Positions 24,691 through 36,433 of a stretch of 64,000 nucleotides of DNA are shown here, piece by piece. The notes beneath the pieces were generated by a model that ran no database searches, was not told the DNA's origin, and was given only the letters and a program-made list of their open reading frames with translations. This DNA comes from Homarus americanus. Its lineage: Eukaryota; Arthropoda; Malacostraca; Decapoda; Nephropidae. The position numbers and the translations under genes were made by a program. The stretch's first letter is position 1. Every line of letters begins with the position of its first letter. The stretch lies in contig NW_024756914.1 in NCBI RefSeq assembly GCF_018991925.1, forward strand, positions 10,913,303-10,977,302, read 5' to 3'.

Positions 24691-24960
24691 TTTATACTCG
24701 ACAATAACTTTTATACACACTAGCCGAGCCTAAGTTGAACAACACCTTCCCGGCTACCCTGCACCCCGTGGCTACCCTGCACCCCGTGGCTACCCTGCAC
24801 CCCGTGGCTACCCTGCACCCCGTGGTTTATACTCGACAATAACTTTTATACACACTAGCCGAGCCTAAGTTGAACAACACCTTCCCGGCTACCCTGCACC
24901 CCGTGGCTACCCTGCACCCCGTGGCTACCCTGCACCCCGTGGCTACCCTGCCCGTGGCTG
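24691..24960. repeat. 135 bp direct duplication spanning the array edge
   Basis: The block starting tttatactcgacaataact at 24691 recurs at 24826. Each copy runs through single-copy sequence (tagccgagcctaagttgaac) into the first ccctgcaccccgtggcta units. Confidence 0.9.
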
Positions 24961-26415
24961 CACCACTTTACGTGACTACCCTGCACCGTGGCTACCCACG
25001 CCCCCGTGACTACCCTGCACCCCGTGGCTGCCCTGCCCGTGGCTACCCTGCACCCGTGGCTACCCTGCACCCGTGGCTTCCCTGCACCCCGTGAGCTACC
25101 CTGCACCCCGTGGCTACCCACTGCACCCCGTGACTCACCTGCACCCCCAGCTACCCTGCCCGTGTTCTGCCCTGCACCCGTGTCCCTGCCCATTAGCTGC
25201 CCTGCCCGTGGCTCTGCCACCCCTGCACCCGTGGCTACCCTGCACCCCGTGGCTACCCTGCACCCGTGACTACCCTGCACCGTGGCTGCCCTGCCCGTGA
25301 CTGCCCTGCCCGTGGCTGCCCTGCCCGTGTTCACCCTGCCCGTGTTGCCCTGCCCCGGCTACACCTGCACCCCCCGGCTACCCTGCCCGTGACTCACCCT
25401 GCACCCGTGTTTCTCCCTGCCCCGTGGCTACCCTGCACAGTGTTTTACCCTGCACCCCCATTGCCCTGCCCCGGCTGCCACTAACCCCCCAAGCTGCCCT
25501 GCCCCCGGCTGCCCTGCCCCCCATTGCCTGCCCGTGGCTGCCCTGCACCCCCCGGCTGCCTGCACCCCCGGCTGCCCTGCCCCCCCATTACCCTGCCCCG
25601 TGGCTGCCTGCACCCCCGGCTACCCTGCACCCCGGCTGCCCTGCCCGTGTTTCACCCTGCCCGTGGCTGCCCTGCCCCTGCCCCCAGCTGCCCTCTTGAC
25701 CCCTGCCCCCATTTCCTGCCCGTGACTGCCTGCTGCCCTGCCCGTGACTGCCTGCTTGACTGCCCTGCGCCCCCAGCTGCCTGCCCCCCATTGCCCTGCA
25801 CCCGTGGCTACCTGCCCGTGGCTACCTGCACCCCGGCTGCCCTGCCCCGACTGCCTGCCCCGGCTGCCCACCACCCGTGGCTGCCTGCCCCCCGACTGCC
25901 CTGCTGACACCCTGCCCGTGGCTACCCTGCCCGTGTTGCCCTGCCCCGACTGCCCTGCCCCCGGCTGCCCTGCTTCCTGCCCCCGACTGCCCTGCTTAAG
26001 TGTTTCACCCTGTGCCGTGACTGCCCTGCCCGTGTTTCCTGCCCACAGTGACTGCCCTGCCCCCGACTGCTTATCTTGACTGCCCTGCTTTGTTTCCTAC
26101 TTGACTCTCCTGCGCCCCGTGTTTCCTACTTCATTGCCCTACTTGGCTGCCCTGCCCGTGGCTGCCCTGCACCCCCGGCTGCCCTGCAACCCCGGCTGCC
26201 TGCCCCGTGACTACCCCTACTTTGACTGCCACCACCCCGGCTGCCCTGCCCCAGCTACCTGCACCCCGTGGCTACCCTCACCCCCGCTCACCTGCACCCC
26301 GGCTGCCACCCCAGCCTCACCCAGCTACCTGCACCCCGCTGGCTACCTACCCCCTGCCCGTAGCTACCTGCACCCCAGCTACCCCTGCCCCAGCTACCCT
26401 GCACCCCCAGCTACC
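24750..26415. repeat. 18 bp GC-rich minisatellite (CCCTGCACCCCGTGGCTA)
   Basis: The array is perfect at its left end (24751-24950), then drifts to ccctgcccgtggctgc, ccctgccccgactgc and similar forms, with many indels in C runs. It is very C-rich on the plus strand and low in stops. The Pro/Ala/Cys-rich frames on plus and Gly/Arg-rich frames on minus are repeat artefacts. Confidence 0.95.
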
Positions 26416-26433
26416 TAATGACAGTGTGTATGA

Positions 26434-26806
26434 CAGACACGTGTGTTTCTCTACTGTACCAGGCTACAGTGTGTCTCTGAGCGGATACATCTCCTCCATT
26501 GAGACACGTGTTATGTTTCTCTACCCGTACCAGGCTACAGTGTGTCTCTGAGCGGATACATCTCCTCCATTGAGACACGTGTTATGTTTCTCTACCCGTA
26601 CCAGGCTACAGTGTGTCTCTGAGCGGATACATCTCCTCCATTGAGACACGTGTTATGTTTCTCTACCCGTACCAGGCTACAGTGTGTCTCTGAGCGGATA
26701 CATCTCCTCCATTGAGACACGTGTTATGTTTCTCTACCCGTACCAGGCTACAGTGTGTCTCTGAGCGGATACATCTCCTCCATTGAGACACGTGTTATGT
26801 TTCTCT
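26434..26806. repeat. 71 bp tandem repeat (about 5 copies)
   Basis: A nearly perfect unit of 71 bp contains ctctacccgtaccaggctac, tgtctctgagcggatacatc and tcctccattgagacacgtgt. The first copy is diverged (ctactgtacc), later ones are almost identical, indicating recent amplification. Confidence 0.96.
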
Positions 26807-26865
26807 GTCCACCTCTTCCTCCACCTCGCCAGCCCTAATACAGAACCCAAGGTCGCCAACCTTTT

Positions 26866-27426
26866 GAAGCTGACATTCCAGGAGCCTACGGCTGACGCCC
26901 GCCACGTGTAGGGCTCCGGTGTCAGTCTTTAGAAGCTGACATTCCAGGAGCCTACGGCTGACGCCCGCCACGTGTAGGGCTCCGGTGTCAGTCTTTAGAA
27001 GCTGACATTCCAGGAGCCTACGGCTGACGCCCGCCACGTGTAGGGCTCCGGTGTCAGTCTTTAGAAGCTGACATTCCAGGAGCCCACGGCTGACGCCCGC
27101 CACGTGTAGGGCTCCGGTGTCAGTCTTTAGAAGCTGACATTCCAGGAGCCTACGGCTGACGCCCGCCACGTGGAGGGCTCCGGTGTCAGTCTTTAGAAGC
27201 TGACATTCCAGGAGCCCACGGCTGACGCCCGCCACGTGTAGGGCTCCGGTGTCAGTCTTTAGAAGCTGACATTCCAGGAGCCCACGGCTGACGCCCGCCA
27301 CGTGTAGGGCTCCGGTGTCAGTCTTTAGAAGCTGACATTCCAGGAGCCCACGGCTGACGCCCGCCACGTGTAGGGCTCCGGTGTCAGTCTTTAGAAGCTG
27401 ACATTCCAGGAGCCCATGGCTGACGC
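26866..27426. repeat. 66 bp tandem repeat (8.5 copies)
   Basis: A nearly perfect 66 bp unit contains gaagctgacattccaggagc, ctacggctgacgcccgccac and gtgtagggctccggtgtcag. The unit length is a multiple of 3, and the minus strand is open through all copies with a 22-residue period (core LLECQLLKTDTGALHVAG). The same frame then runs into the 27 bp array, so it is probably chance openness. No start or splice context supports a gene. Confidence 0.95.
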
Positions 27427-27469
27427 TCAATAGCTGTGCATATGTGTTGGCGTTATCCTCCAGGAACGT

Positions 27470-28670
27470 ATGTTGTGTACACTGTGTGCCCTCTGGTGCG
27501 TGTGTACACTGTGTCCTCTGGTGCGTGTGTACACTGTGTGCCCTCTGGTGCGTGTGTACACTGTGTCCTCTGGTGCGTATGTACACTGTGTCCTCCTCTG
27601 GTGCGTGTACACTGTGTGCCCCTTCAGGTAATAAGTGTACACTGTGTCCTCCTCCTCTGGTGCGTGTGTACACTGTGTGCCCTGTGCGTATGTAAACTGT
27701 GTCTCCTCTGGTGCGTGTGTGCACTGTGTCCTCCCCTTCTGTGCGTGTGTACACTGTGTGCCCTCTTGCATGTGTACACTGTGTGTCCTCCCTCTGGTGC
27801 GTGTGTACACTGTGTCCCTGGTGCATGCGTACACTGTGTGCCCCTCTGGTGCATGTGTGTACACTGTGTCCTCTGGTGCATGTGTACACTGTGTGTCTGG
27901 TGCATGTGCACATTGTGTGCTCCTCTGCATGCACACTGTGTGTCCCTCTCTCTCTTGGCATGTACACTGTGTGTCCTTGGTGCGTGTGTGTACACTGTGT
28001 GTGCCCTCTGGTGCGTGTGTGTGCACCTGTGTGTCCCTCTGGTGCGTGTGTACACTGTGTGTCCCTCCCCTCTGGTGCGTGTACACTGTGGGCAGTTCTC
28101 TGCGCGTGTGCACACCAGTCCCTCCTCCTGGTGCGTGCACACTGTGTGTCTCTTGGTGCGTGTGTACACACCGTGTCCCCCTCCCTCTGGTGCGTGTGTA
28201 CACTGTGTGCCCTCTGTGCGTATGCACACTGTGTCCTCCTCTAAAAGTGTGTGGCACACTGTGTGCCCTCTGGTGCGTATGTAAACTGTGTCCCTCCTCT
28301 GGCGTGTGCACACTGTGCCCTCCTCTGGTGCGCGTGTGCACACTGTGTGCTTGTGCATGTGTACACTGTGTGTCCTCCTCTGGTGCGTGTGTACACTGTG
28401 TCGTCCTCTGGTGCATGTGTATACTGTGTGTCCTCTGGTGCATGTGTACACTGTGTGTCCTCTGGTGCATGTGTACACTGTGTGTCTGGTGCATGTGTAC
28501 ACTGTGTGCCCTCTGCATGTGTACACTGTGTGTCCTCTGGTGCATGTGTACACTGTGTCCTCTGGTGCATGTGTACACTGTGTGTCTGGTGCATGTGTAC
28601 ACTGTGTGCCCTCTGCATGTGTACACTGTGTGTCCTCTGGTGCATGTGTACACTGTGTGTCTTCTGGTGC
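27470..28670. repeat. 27 bp minisatellite, left part
   Basis: The unit is gtgtacactgtgtgtcctct + ggtgcrt (27 bp). It is variable on the left (extra CCTC, deletions) and more regular at 28430-28670. It is a multiple of 3 and stop-free in several frames on both strands (minus EDTQCTHAP, plus SSGACVHCV), hence many long overlapping frames that are not genes. Confidence 0.95.
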
Positions 28671-28674
28671 ATGT

Positions 28675-29424
28675 TGTTACGCCGTCTCTTAATTTACTTA
28701 AATATCCAGGTTCTAGGCGTAACCAAACAAAAAAAGTGAAGTAAATTAAAAGGGAATAACAATAAATAAAGTAAACCTTTAAGAATTTAATTAATTAAAT
28801 ATTAACACAACAAAGTGATTCACCATCGAAACTTTTAAGACACAAATGATACTAAACATCGAAACATCAAAAGAATAAAAATAAAGCATTGGATTACGTT
28901 AACACTACATAAGCATATAAAAAGTAACACTGAAATTAACTAACGTGAAACAACACTGAATTACTTAAATGTATCTAAGCAAATACTGATGGACATAAAT
29001 AGAGACATAAATAGGTACTCACATAGATATACCACATTGGTGGCGACAGGAACAACACAAATAAATTAAGTATAAGTAACAGGTGACGAGTGTCACTCAA
29101 AGGATGTGGACTGTATGACAAGAGGACTGAACTAACTCAAGTCAGTTGGTGGGTCCTATATATAAGGCCAATTCCCGCCAAAAACCCGCCGGTGGGTCGT
29201 TCAACGATGCAGATAGTCGTTAGAGAACAAAGAATGCTTGTTACAATACTAAATGAAGAAATAAGATGGGCTTGAACAAATAATAACAGGTAAAACCTTA
29301 ACAGCACAGGGTAAGGTGACTAGATTATATAATAGTAAATATAACACATCATTACAGGAATAATATGGAACAACATGGAAGCATGTTATAAAAAATAATA
29401 GAAAAATACGACACGGTCTTAACA
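28675..29424 (+). mobile_element. Probable solo LTR (750 bp) inserted in the 27 bp array
   Basis: The insert begins TGTTACGCCGT and ends ACGGTCTTAACA. Its ends are short imperfect inverted repeats with the TG...CA termini of LTRs. ATGT occurs immediately before (28671-28674) and after (29425-29428), as a 4 bp target duplication. Minisatellite units continue on both sides. A TATATATAA box lies at 29157-29165. There is no coding sequence, which fits a solo LTR left by recombination. A TIR-bearing MITE is the alternative. Confidence 0.65.
29157..29165 (+). promoter_or_regulatory. TATA box of the putative LTR
   Basis: TATATATAA in mixed-composition sequence, about 260 bases before the end of the putative LTR, where a U3 promoter is expected. 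Position-based inference only. Confidence 0.35.
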
Positions 29425-29426
29425 AT

Positions 29427-30640
29427 GTGTACACTGTGTGTCCTCTGGTGCATGTGTACACTGTGTGTCCTCTGGTGCATGTGTACACTGTGTGTCCTCT
29501 GGTGCATGTGTACACTGTGTGTCCTCTGGTGCATGTGTACACTGTGTGTCCTCTGGTGCATGTGTACACTGTGTGTCCTCTGGTGCATGTGTATGCTGTG
29601 TGTCCTCTGGTGCATGTGTACACTGTGTGTCCTCTGGTGCATGTGTACACTGTGTGTCCTCTGGTGCGTGTGTATGCTGTGTGTCCTCTGGTGCGTGTGT
29701 GTACACTGTGTCCTGGTGCATGTGTAACACCGTGTGTCCCTCTGGTGTGTGTGTGCACACTGTGTCCTCTGGTGCATGTGCATGTTGTGTCCTCTGGTGC
29801 GTGTGTGCACTGTGTGTCCCTCTGGTGCATGTGCACTGTGTGTCCTTCTGGTGCGTGTGGCACTGTGTGTCCTCTGGCATGTGCATGTTGTGTGTCCCTG
29901 GTGCGTGTGGGCACACTGTGTGTCCTCTGGTGCGTGTGTACACCAGTGTCCCTCTGGTGCATGTGCATGTTGTGTGTCCTCTCTGGTGCGTGTGTACACT
30001 GTGTGTCCCTGGTGTATGTGCACACTGTGTGTCCTCTGGTGCGTGTGTATGGCTGTGTGTCCTCTGCATGTACACTGTGTGTCCTGGTGCATGTGCACAC
30101 CGTGTGTCCTTCTGGCATGTGTACACCGTGTGTCCTCTGGTGCGTGTGGCACACCGTGTGTCCTCTGGTGCGGTGTGTACACTGTGTGTCCCTCTGGTGC
30201 GTGTGTACACTGTGTGTCCCTTTGGTGTGTGTGTGCACACCTGTGTGTGTCCCTCTGGTGCATGTGCACACTGGGGTGTGTGTCCTCTGGTGCATGTGCA
30301 CACTGTGTGTCCTCTGAGTGTGTGTGCACACCGGTGGGTCCCTGGTGCGTGTGTGTACACTGTGTGTCCTCTGGTGGTGCGTGTGTACACTGTGTGTCCT
30401 CTGGTGCGTGTGTACACTGTGTGTCCTCTGGTGCGTGTGTACACTGTGTGTCCTCTGGTGCGTGTGTACACTGTGTGTCCTCTGGTGCGTGTGTACACTG
30501 TGTGTCCTCTGGTGCGTGTGTACACTGTGTGTCCTCTGGTGCGTGTGTACACTGTGTGTCCTCTGGTGCGTGTGTACACTGTGTGTCCTCTGGTGCGTGT
30601 GTACACTGTGTGTCCTCTGGTGCGTGTGTACACTGTGTTA
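29427..30640. repeat. 27 bp minisatellite, right part
   Basis: This is the continuation of the array interrupted by the putative LTR. It is very regular at 29427-29700 (gcatgtgtac form) and again at 30390-30630 (gcgtgtgtac form), with a variable centre. The two clean blocks differ by A/G in one unit position. Confidence 0.95.
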
Positions 30641-31214
30641 CGGCCACTACATAATAACCTTCATCTTTCAGCAGTGCTCCAACTCCCATTAATGAGACTC
30701 ACGTTCTGATATAACACCTTTGGTTAACAGACCAGAATCATGTAAACCATCCTTTGCTGCTTGTGGCTGATAGTTGAAGATGATATTTAATATAATTACA
30801 TTGTGAGAATACAGCCAAGGAAACTGTGCAAGTTGAGTCAGGACTGAGAAATACTAATTTATAATAGTTAACACCTATTATATTTAGAGTGTTATTGTGA
30901 GCACATGACCCACAGTACAGTGTTGACAAGTGAAAACCAACACCACTGCTGAGTCTCTACAGTGAGGCCCGGGACGATTTAGCTGCTGAGAGGAGGAATA
31001 GCTATCGCATGTCTCATCACCATTATGGAGGGAAATGTTGCTGTATGTTAGTGGGAATGTGTTGTGAAAGTCTGGGAAAATAACGGAGAAGTGATGACGC
31101 CGAGTGTAAAGTCACAATTGGATGTTGATGGCGGCTGGTCAATCGCCTGAAGTCGTCTTTGTGATAACTGAATGATCTATTTGTTTCAGAATGTAACTTA
31201 AGGATGGTTTGTGG
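30641..31214. other. Single-copy DNA
   Basis: No gene recognised. Confidence 0.55.
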
Positions 31215-32308
31215 GGTTATGAGGTCAGTAGTGGTAGTGTTTGGTTATGAGGTCAGTAGTGGTAGTGTTTGGTTATGAGGTCAGTAGTGGTAGTGTTTGG
31301 TTATGAGGTCAGTAGTGGTAGTGTTTGGTTGCATAGGGTCAGCAGTGGTAGTGTTTGATTTATGAGGTCAGTAGTGGGGAAGTAGTGTTTGGTTATGAGG
31401 TCAGTAGTGGTAGTGTTTGGTTATGAGGTCAGTAGTGGTAGTGTTTGGTTATGAGGTCAGTAGTGGTAGTGTTTGGTTATGAGGTCAGTAGTGGTAGTGT
31501 TTTGGTTATGAGGTCAGTAGTGGTAGTGTTTGGTTATGAGGTCAGTAGTGGTAGTGTTTGGTTATGAGGTCAGTAGTGGTAGTGTTTGGTTATGAGGTCA
31601 GTAGTGGTAGTGTTTGGTTATGAGGTCAGCAGTGGTGTGTTTGGTTATGAGGTCAGTAGTGGTAGTGTTTGGTTATGAGGTCAGTGGTAGTGTTTGGTTA
31701 TGAGTCAGCAGTGGTAGTGTTTGGTTATTGGTCAGCAGTGGTAGTGTTTGGTTATGAGGTCAGCAGTGGTAGTGTTTGGTTATGAGGTCAGCAGTGGTAG
31801 TGTTTGGTTATGAGGTCAGCAGTGGTAGTGTTTGGTTATAGGGTCAGTGGTAGTGTTTGGTTATGAGGTCAGTAGTGGTAGTGTTTGGTTATGAGGTCAG
31901 CAGTGGTAGTGTTTGGTTATGAGGTCAGCAGTGGTAGTGTTTGGTTATGAGGTCAGCAGTGGTAGTGTTTGGTTATGAGGTCAGCAGTGGGTTATGAGGT
32001 GTGGTAGTGGGTTATGAGGTCAGCAGTGGTAGTGTTTGGTTATGAGGTCATGGTTTGGTTATGAGGTCAGTAGTGGTAGTGTTTGGTTATGAGGTCAGTA
32101 GTGGTAGTGTTTGGTTATGAGGTTAGTAGTGGTAGGTTATGAGGTCAGCAGTGGTAGTGTTTGGTTATGAGGTCAGCAGTGGTAGTGTTTGGTTATGAGG
32201 TCAGCAGTGGTAGTGTTTGGTTATGAGGTCAGCAGTGGTAGTGTTTGGTTATGAGGTCAGCAGTGGTAGTGTTTGGTTATGAGGTCAGCAGTGGTAGTGT
32301 TTGGTTCG
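31215..32308. repeat. 28 bp minisatellite (about 39 copies)
   Basis: The unit is ggttatgaggtcagtagtgg + tagtgttt (28 bp). Copies carrying cagtagtgg dominate the left and copies with cagcagtgg the right. Short deletions are scattered. Confidence 0.97.
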
Positions 32309-33228
<920 letters not shown>

Positions 33229-33467
33229 ACGCGTCAACGAAGTAAAGTGGCGCCGCCAGCATCAGCGTAAACGGCCGAGAAATTTGATGCCGTCAGCGTC
33301 GGCATAAACGATTTAATAAATTGACTCCGTTAGCGTCAACGAGTTTTCAGTGACGTACAAATGCAGCCCCGAAACGCGTATTCTCCTGTGTATGGGAGTA
33401 ACATATGTAAAATCAAATAAAAATATTCATTAATTTACTATGATTTATATTATATCATTTTCATTAT

Positions 33468-33719
33468 TTATTTGTTCCCCCGCAAGAATATTAGCTTCTC
33501 AAAATGCTTGTCGCTCACTCTGCTGCGCTTGGGTCCCATAGAGAACAGGCGCTCCACGGCAGCACTAGAGGGGATGGGGTGTTGTATCTGACGAACAACT
33601 CCCTCGTGGCTCTTGTTGCCATTAAACCCAGTGGGGTATAAGAGGTGATCTGAGAGAGAAGTTGACAATATTTTGCACAAACTTACAGGTTGTACCGACG
33701 TACGGGTGGCAGTCAACAA
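33468..33719 (-). pseudogene. hAT transposase C-terminal dimerisation fragment
   Basis: The minus-strand frame ends IPSSAAVERLFSMGPKRSRV, then SDKHFEKLIFLRGNK and a stop. The P-S-S-A-x-x-E-R-x-F-S motif, the K-R-x-R-x-S-D segment and the final F-L-R/K-x-N are hallmarks of the hAT C-terminal dimerisation domain. Several residues usually found between FS and KR are missing, and no upstream catalytic region is seen, so this is a small relic. It belongs to a different hAT subgroup from the element at 1-2753. Confidence 0.8.
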
Positions 33720-34169
33720 TAACAGCCTCGTTGATTACGTTGCATTTTGGAATGATTTGTTGCAAATGATTCTGTTGTGTTATCAGACGACACGGAGTCA
33801 CCTTCAGTAGATTGAGGCGAATTAGTGTTGCTACCTCAATGAATACACTATTTGTTTATGTATGTTTTGGTTTACTGTTTGTTACGTAAACACTGTAGTT
33901 CAAGTATTTCACATGAGCCTTAACATAACCTGTGAAGAATTGTCACTTGTCGTGATGTGTGGGGACAGTGAAGGCCGCCACTCCTCTATCTCTGGAATGT
34001 TTCTTCGTCCACACTGTAACGTTTGTCGTCCCTACCACTACACCTACAAGAGAAAGTCCCCTGCACGGCTCAACATTCCGGGCCAACTCTTCCTCACTTA
34101 ACATGCAAGCTTCACCAGTCTCATAAGTCATCCACTATTACCGGGAATTAATTAACGACCACGACCCAC
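33720..34169. other. Single-copy DNA
   Basis: No gene recognised. Confidence 0.5.
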
Positions 34170-34280
34170 CACCGCCACCACGAACACACGCCACCACCAC
34201 GACCTACCACTACCACCACGAACACACGCCACCACCACGACCCACCACTACCACCACGAACACACGCCACCACCACACGG
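34170..34280. repeat. 38 bp CCACCA-rich tandem repeat (about 3 copies)
   Basis: The cgaacacacgccaccaccac block recurs at 34181, 34219 and 34257, a spacing of 38 bp. Confidence 0.9.
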
Positions 34281-34464
34281 TAGATGAGGTACTGTACTGG
34301 TGGCTGGCAGTAGTACATTTGGCTGGCCCTTCACTGGCAGATGAAGGCGTCCTAATGAGGGGCGGCAACACCTGTTTTCCCTTCACTCTTATCTTAGCCG
34401 CTCGATATTTCTTTACTTATTTATTATTATTGTTATACGAGTTAAGTTTTCGGAAAGACCTTTA

Positions 34465-34521
34465 TTAATTATTTTATTATTATTATTATTATTATCATTA
34501 TTATTATTATTATTATTATTA

Positions 34522-34573
<52 letters not shown>

Positions 34574-34627
34574 CATTATTATTATTATTATTATTATTAT
34601 CATTATTATTATGTTTATTATTATTAC

Positions 34628-34663
<36 letters not shown>

Positions 34664-34695
34664 CATTATTATTATTATTATTATCATTATTATTA

Positions 34696-34759
<64 letters not shown>

Positions 34760-34785
34760 CATTATTATTATTATTATTATTATTA

Positions 34786-34820
<35 letters not shown>

Positions 34821-34899
34821 GTTATCATTATTATTATTATTATTATTATTTTTATTATCATAATTATTATCATCATCATCATCATCGTCGTCGTCGTCG

Positions 34900-34936
<37 letters not shown>

Positions 34937-35012
34937 CGTCATTATTATTATTATTATTATTATTATTTTTATTTTTGTTATTGTTGTTGTTATCATTATT
35001 CTTATTAATATT

Positions 35013-35059
<47 letters not shown>

Positions 35060-35094
35060 TATTATTATTATTATTATTATTTTTATCATTATTG

Positions 35095-35144
<50 letters not shown>

Positions 35145-35230
35145 ATTATTATTATTATCATTATTATTATCATTAACATTATTATTATTATTTTTATTAT
35201 TATTATTATTATCTTTATTATTATCATTAA

Positions 35231-35286
<56 letters not shown>
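34465..35286. repeat. (TTA)n trinucleotide microsatellite with ATC/GTC islands (about 0.82 kb)
   Basis: Long TTA/ATT runs are broken by ATC points and by two islands, at about 34870-34900 (atc then gtc) and 35018-35057 (atc). It is open in several frames (poly-Ile, poly-Asn/Asp, poly-Leu). Not coding. Confidence 0.97.
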
Positions 35287-35288
<2 letters not shown>

Positions 35289-35565
35289 TTTTCGCCCGGG
35301 TGGGCTAATCCCTGTGAAAAAACCGCTCATTAGATGAATGTTGGGGGTACAGTTTGGCCAGGAGAGTGACGCTGGTGCTGGTGTAAACAGTGTCCTTGGC
35401 TGAGGATGGAGGGAGGCCGACCCGGGACGAATTGTAGTTAATTCACTCCTTGATCTTTACTGCCGAGTGAGACAACTCTTGTCAGCGCCAGTTGCCTCGT
35501 TTTAACCTTAAGTAATGCCACAGGGAAACACATCTACTGTATAGGCTAGTTTACGCCTACATTGT
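35287..35565. other. Single-copy spacer upstream of the pentamer array
   Basis: No gene or promoter motif recognised. Confidence 0.5.
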
Positions 35566-36300
35566 TAGGGTACTGTACTGTACTGTACTCTGCTCTACTC
35601 TAATGTACTGTACTGTACTCTCTGCTCTACTCTACTCTAATGTACTGTACTCTACACTATCTGTACTGTACTGTACTCTACTGTACTGTGCTGTACTGTA
35701 CTCAACTGTACTCTACTGTACTGTACTGTGCTCTACTGTACTGTACTCTATTGTACACTGCTCTACTGTACTGTACTCTATTGTACTGTGCTCTACTGTA
35801 CTGTACTGTACTCTACTGTACTGTACTCTACTGTACACTGCTCTACTGTACTGTACTCTACTGTACTCTACTGTACTCTACTGTACTATACTGTTTACTG
35901 TACTGCAGTGTCATGTGCTGCACTGTACTGCAGTGTCATGTACTGCACTGTACTATGCTGTACTGCAGCTTACTGGACTGTACTGTGCTGCACTGCAATG
36001 CACTGCACTGCACTGCACTGTACTATACTGTATTGCACTGTACTGGACTGTGCTGTACTATACTGCACTGTATTATACTGTACTTACTATATAAAGACTT
36101 GAGTCAGATGATATATGTACTGTACTGCATTGTAATGCACTGCATTGTACTATACTGTACTGCACTGCACTGTACTATACTGTGCTGCACTGCACTGCAC
36201 TGTACTATACTGTACTGCACTGTACTGCACTGCACTGCACTGCACTGTACTGTACTATACTGTACTGCACTGTACCATACTGTACTGTACTGTACTATAT
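35566..36300. repeat. Pentanucleotide array CTGTA/CTCTA/CTGCA
   Basis: Five-base units in the same register as the array at 11.3 kb but with other variants: CTGTA with CTCTA on the left (35.57-35.9 kb), and CTGTA with CTGCA and CTATA on the right (35.9-36.3 kb). The end is only about 100 bases from the splice acceptor of the RGS12-like exon, so it lies in the preceding intron or 5' region. Confidence 0.95.
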
Positions 36301-36390
36301 AATGACTTGTTGGGTCATATAGTATACAGTATGTACTGGACGAGTAATCATTTATTGGATATGAAGACTTGTGCCTTGTTAATGATTTAT

Positions 36391-36406
36391 GTTTGGTTTG
36401 TTTCAG
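36391..36406 (+). other. Splice acceptor of the RGS12-like exon
   Basis: gtttggtttgtttcag is a T-rich tract ending in CAG directly before the coding region. The base after it (36407) is in phase 0 with the downstream frame, and no stop lies between, so an upstream coding exon could also join here. Confidence 0.7.
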
Positions 36407-36433
36407 AGAGAGAGAGAGAGCCATAACGGAGCC

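Noticed and set aside
26795..30689. Long minus-strand frames with HTQCTHAPED-type repeats
   Set aside because: The 27 bp unit is a multiple of 3 and open in several frames; the frames cross array edges and the putative LTR boundary with no coding signature.
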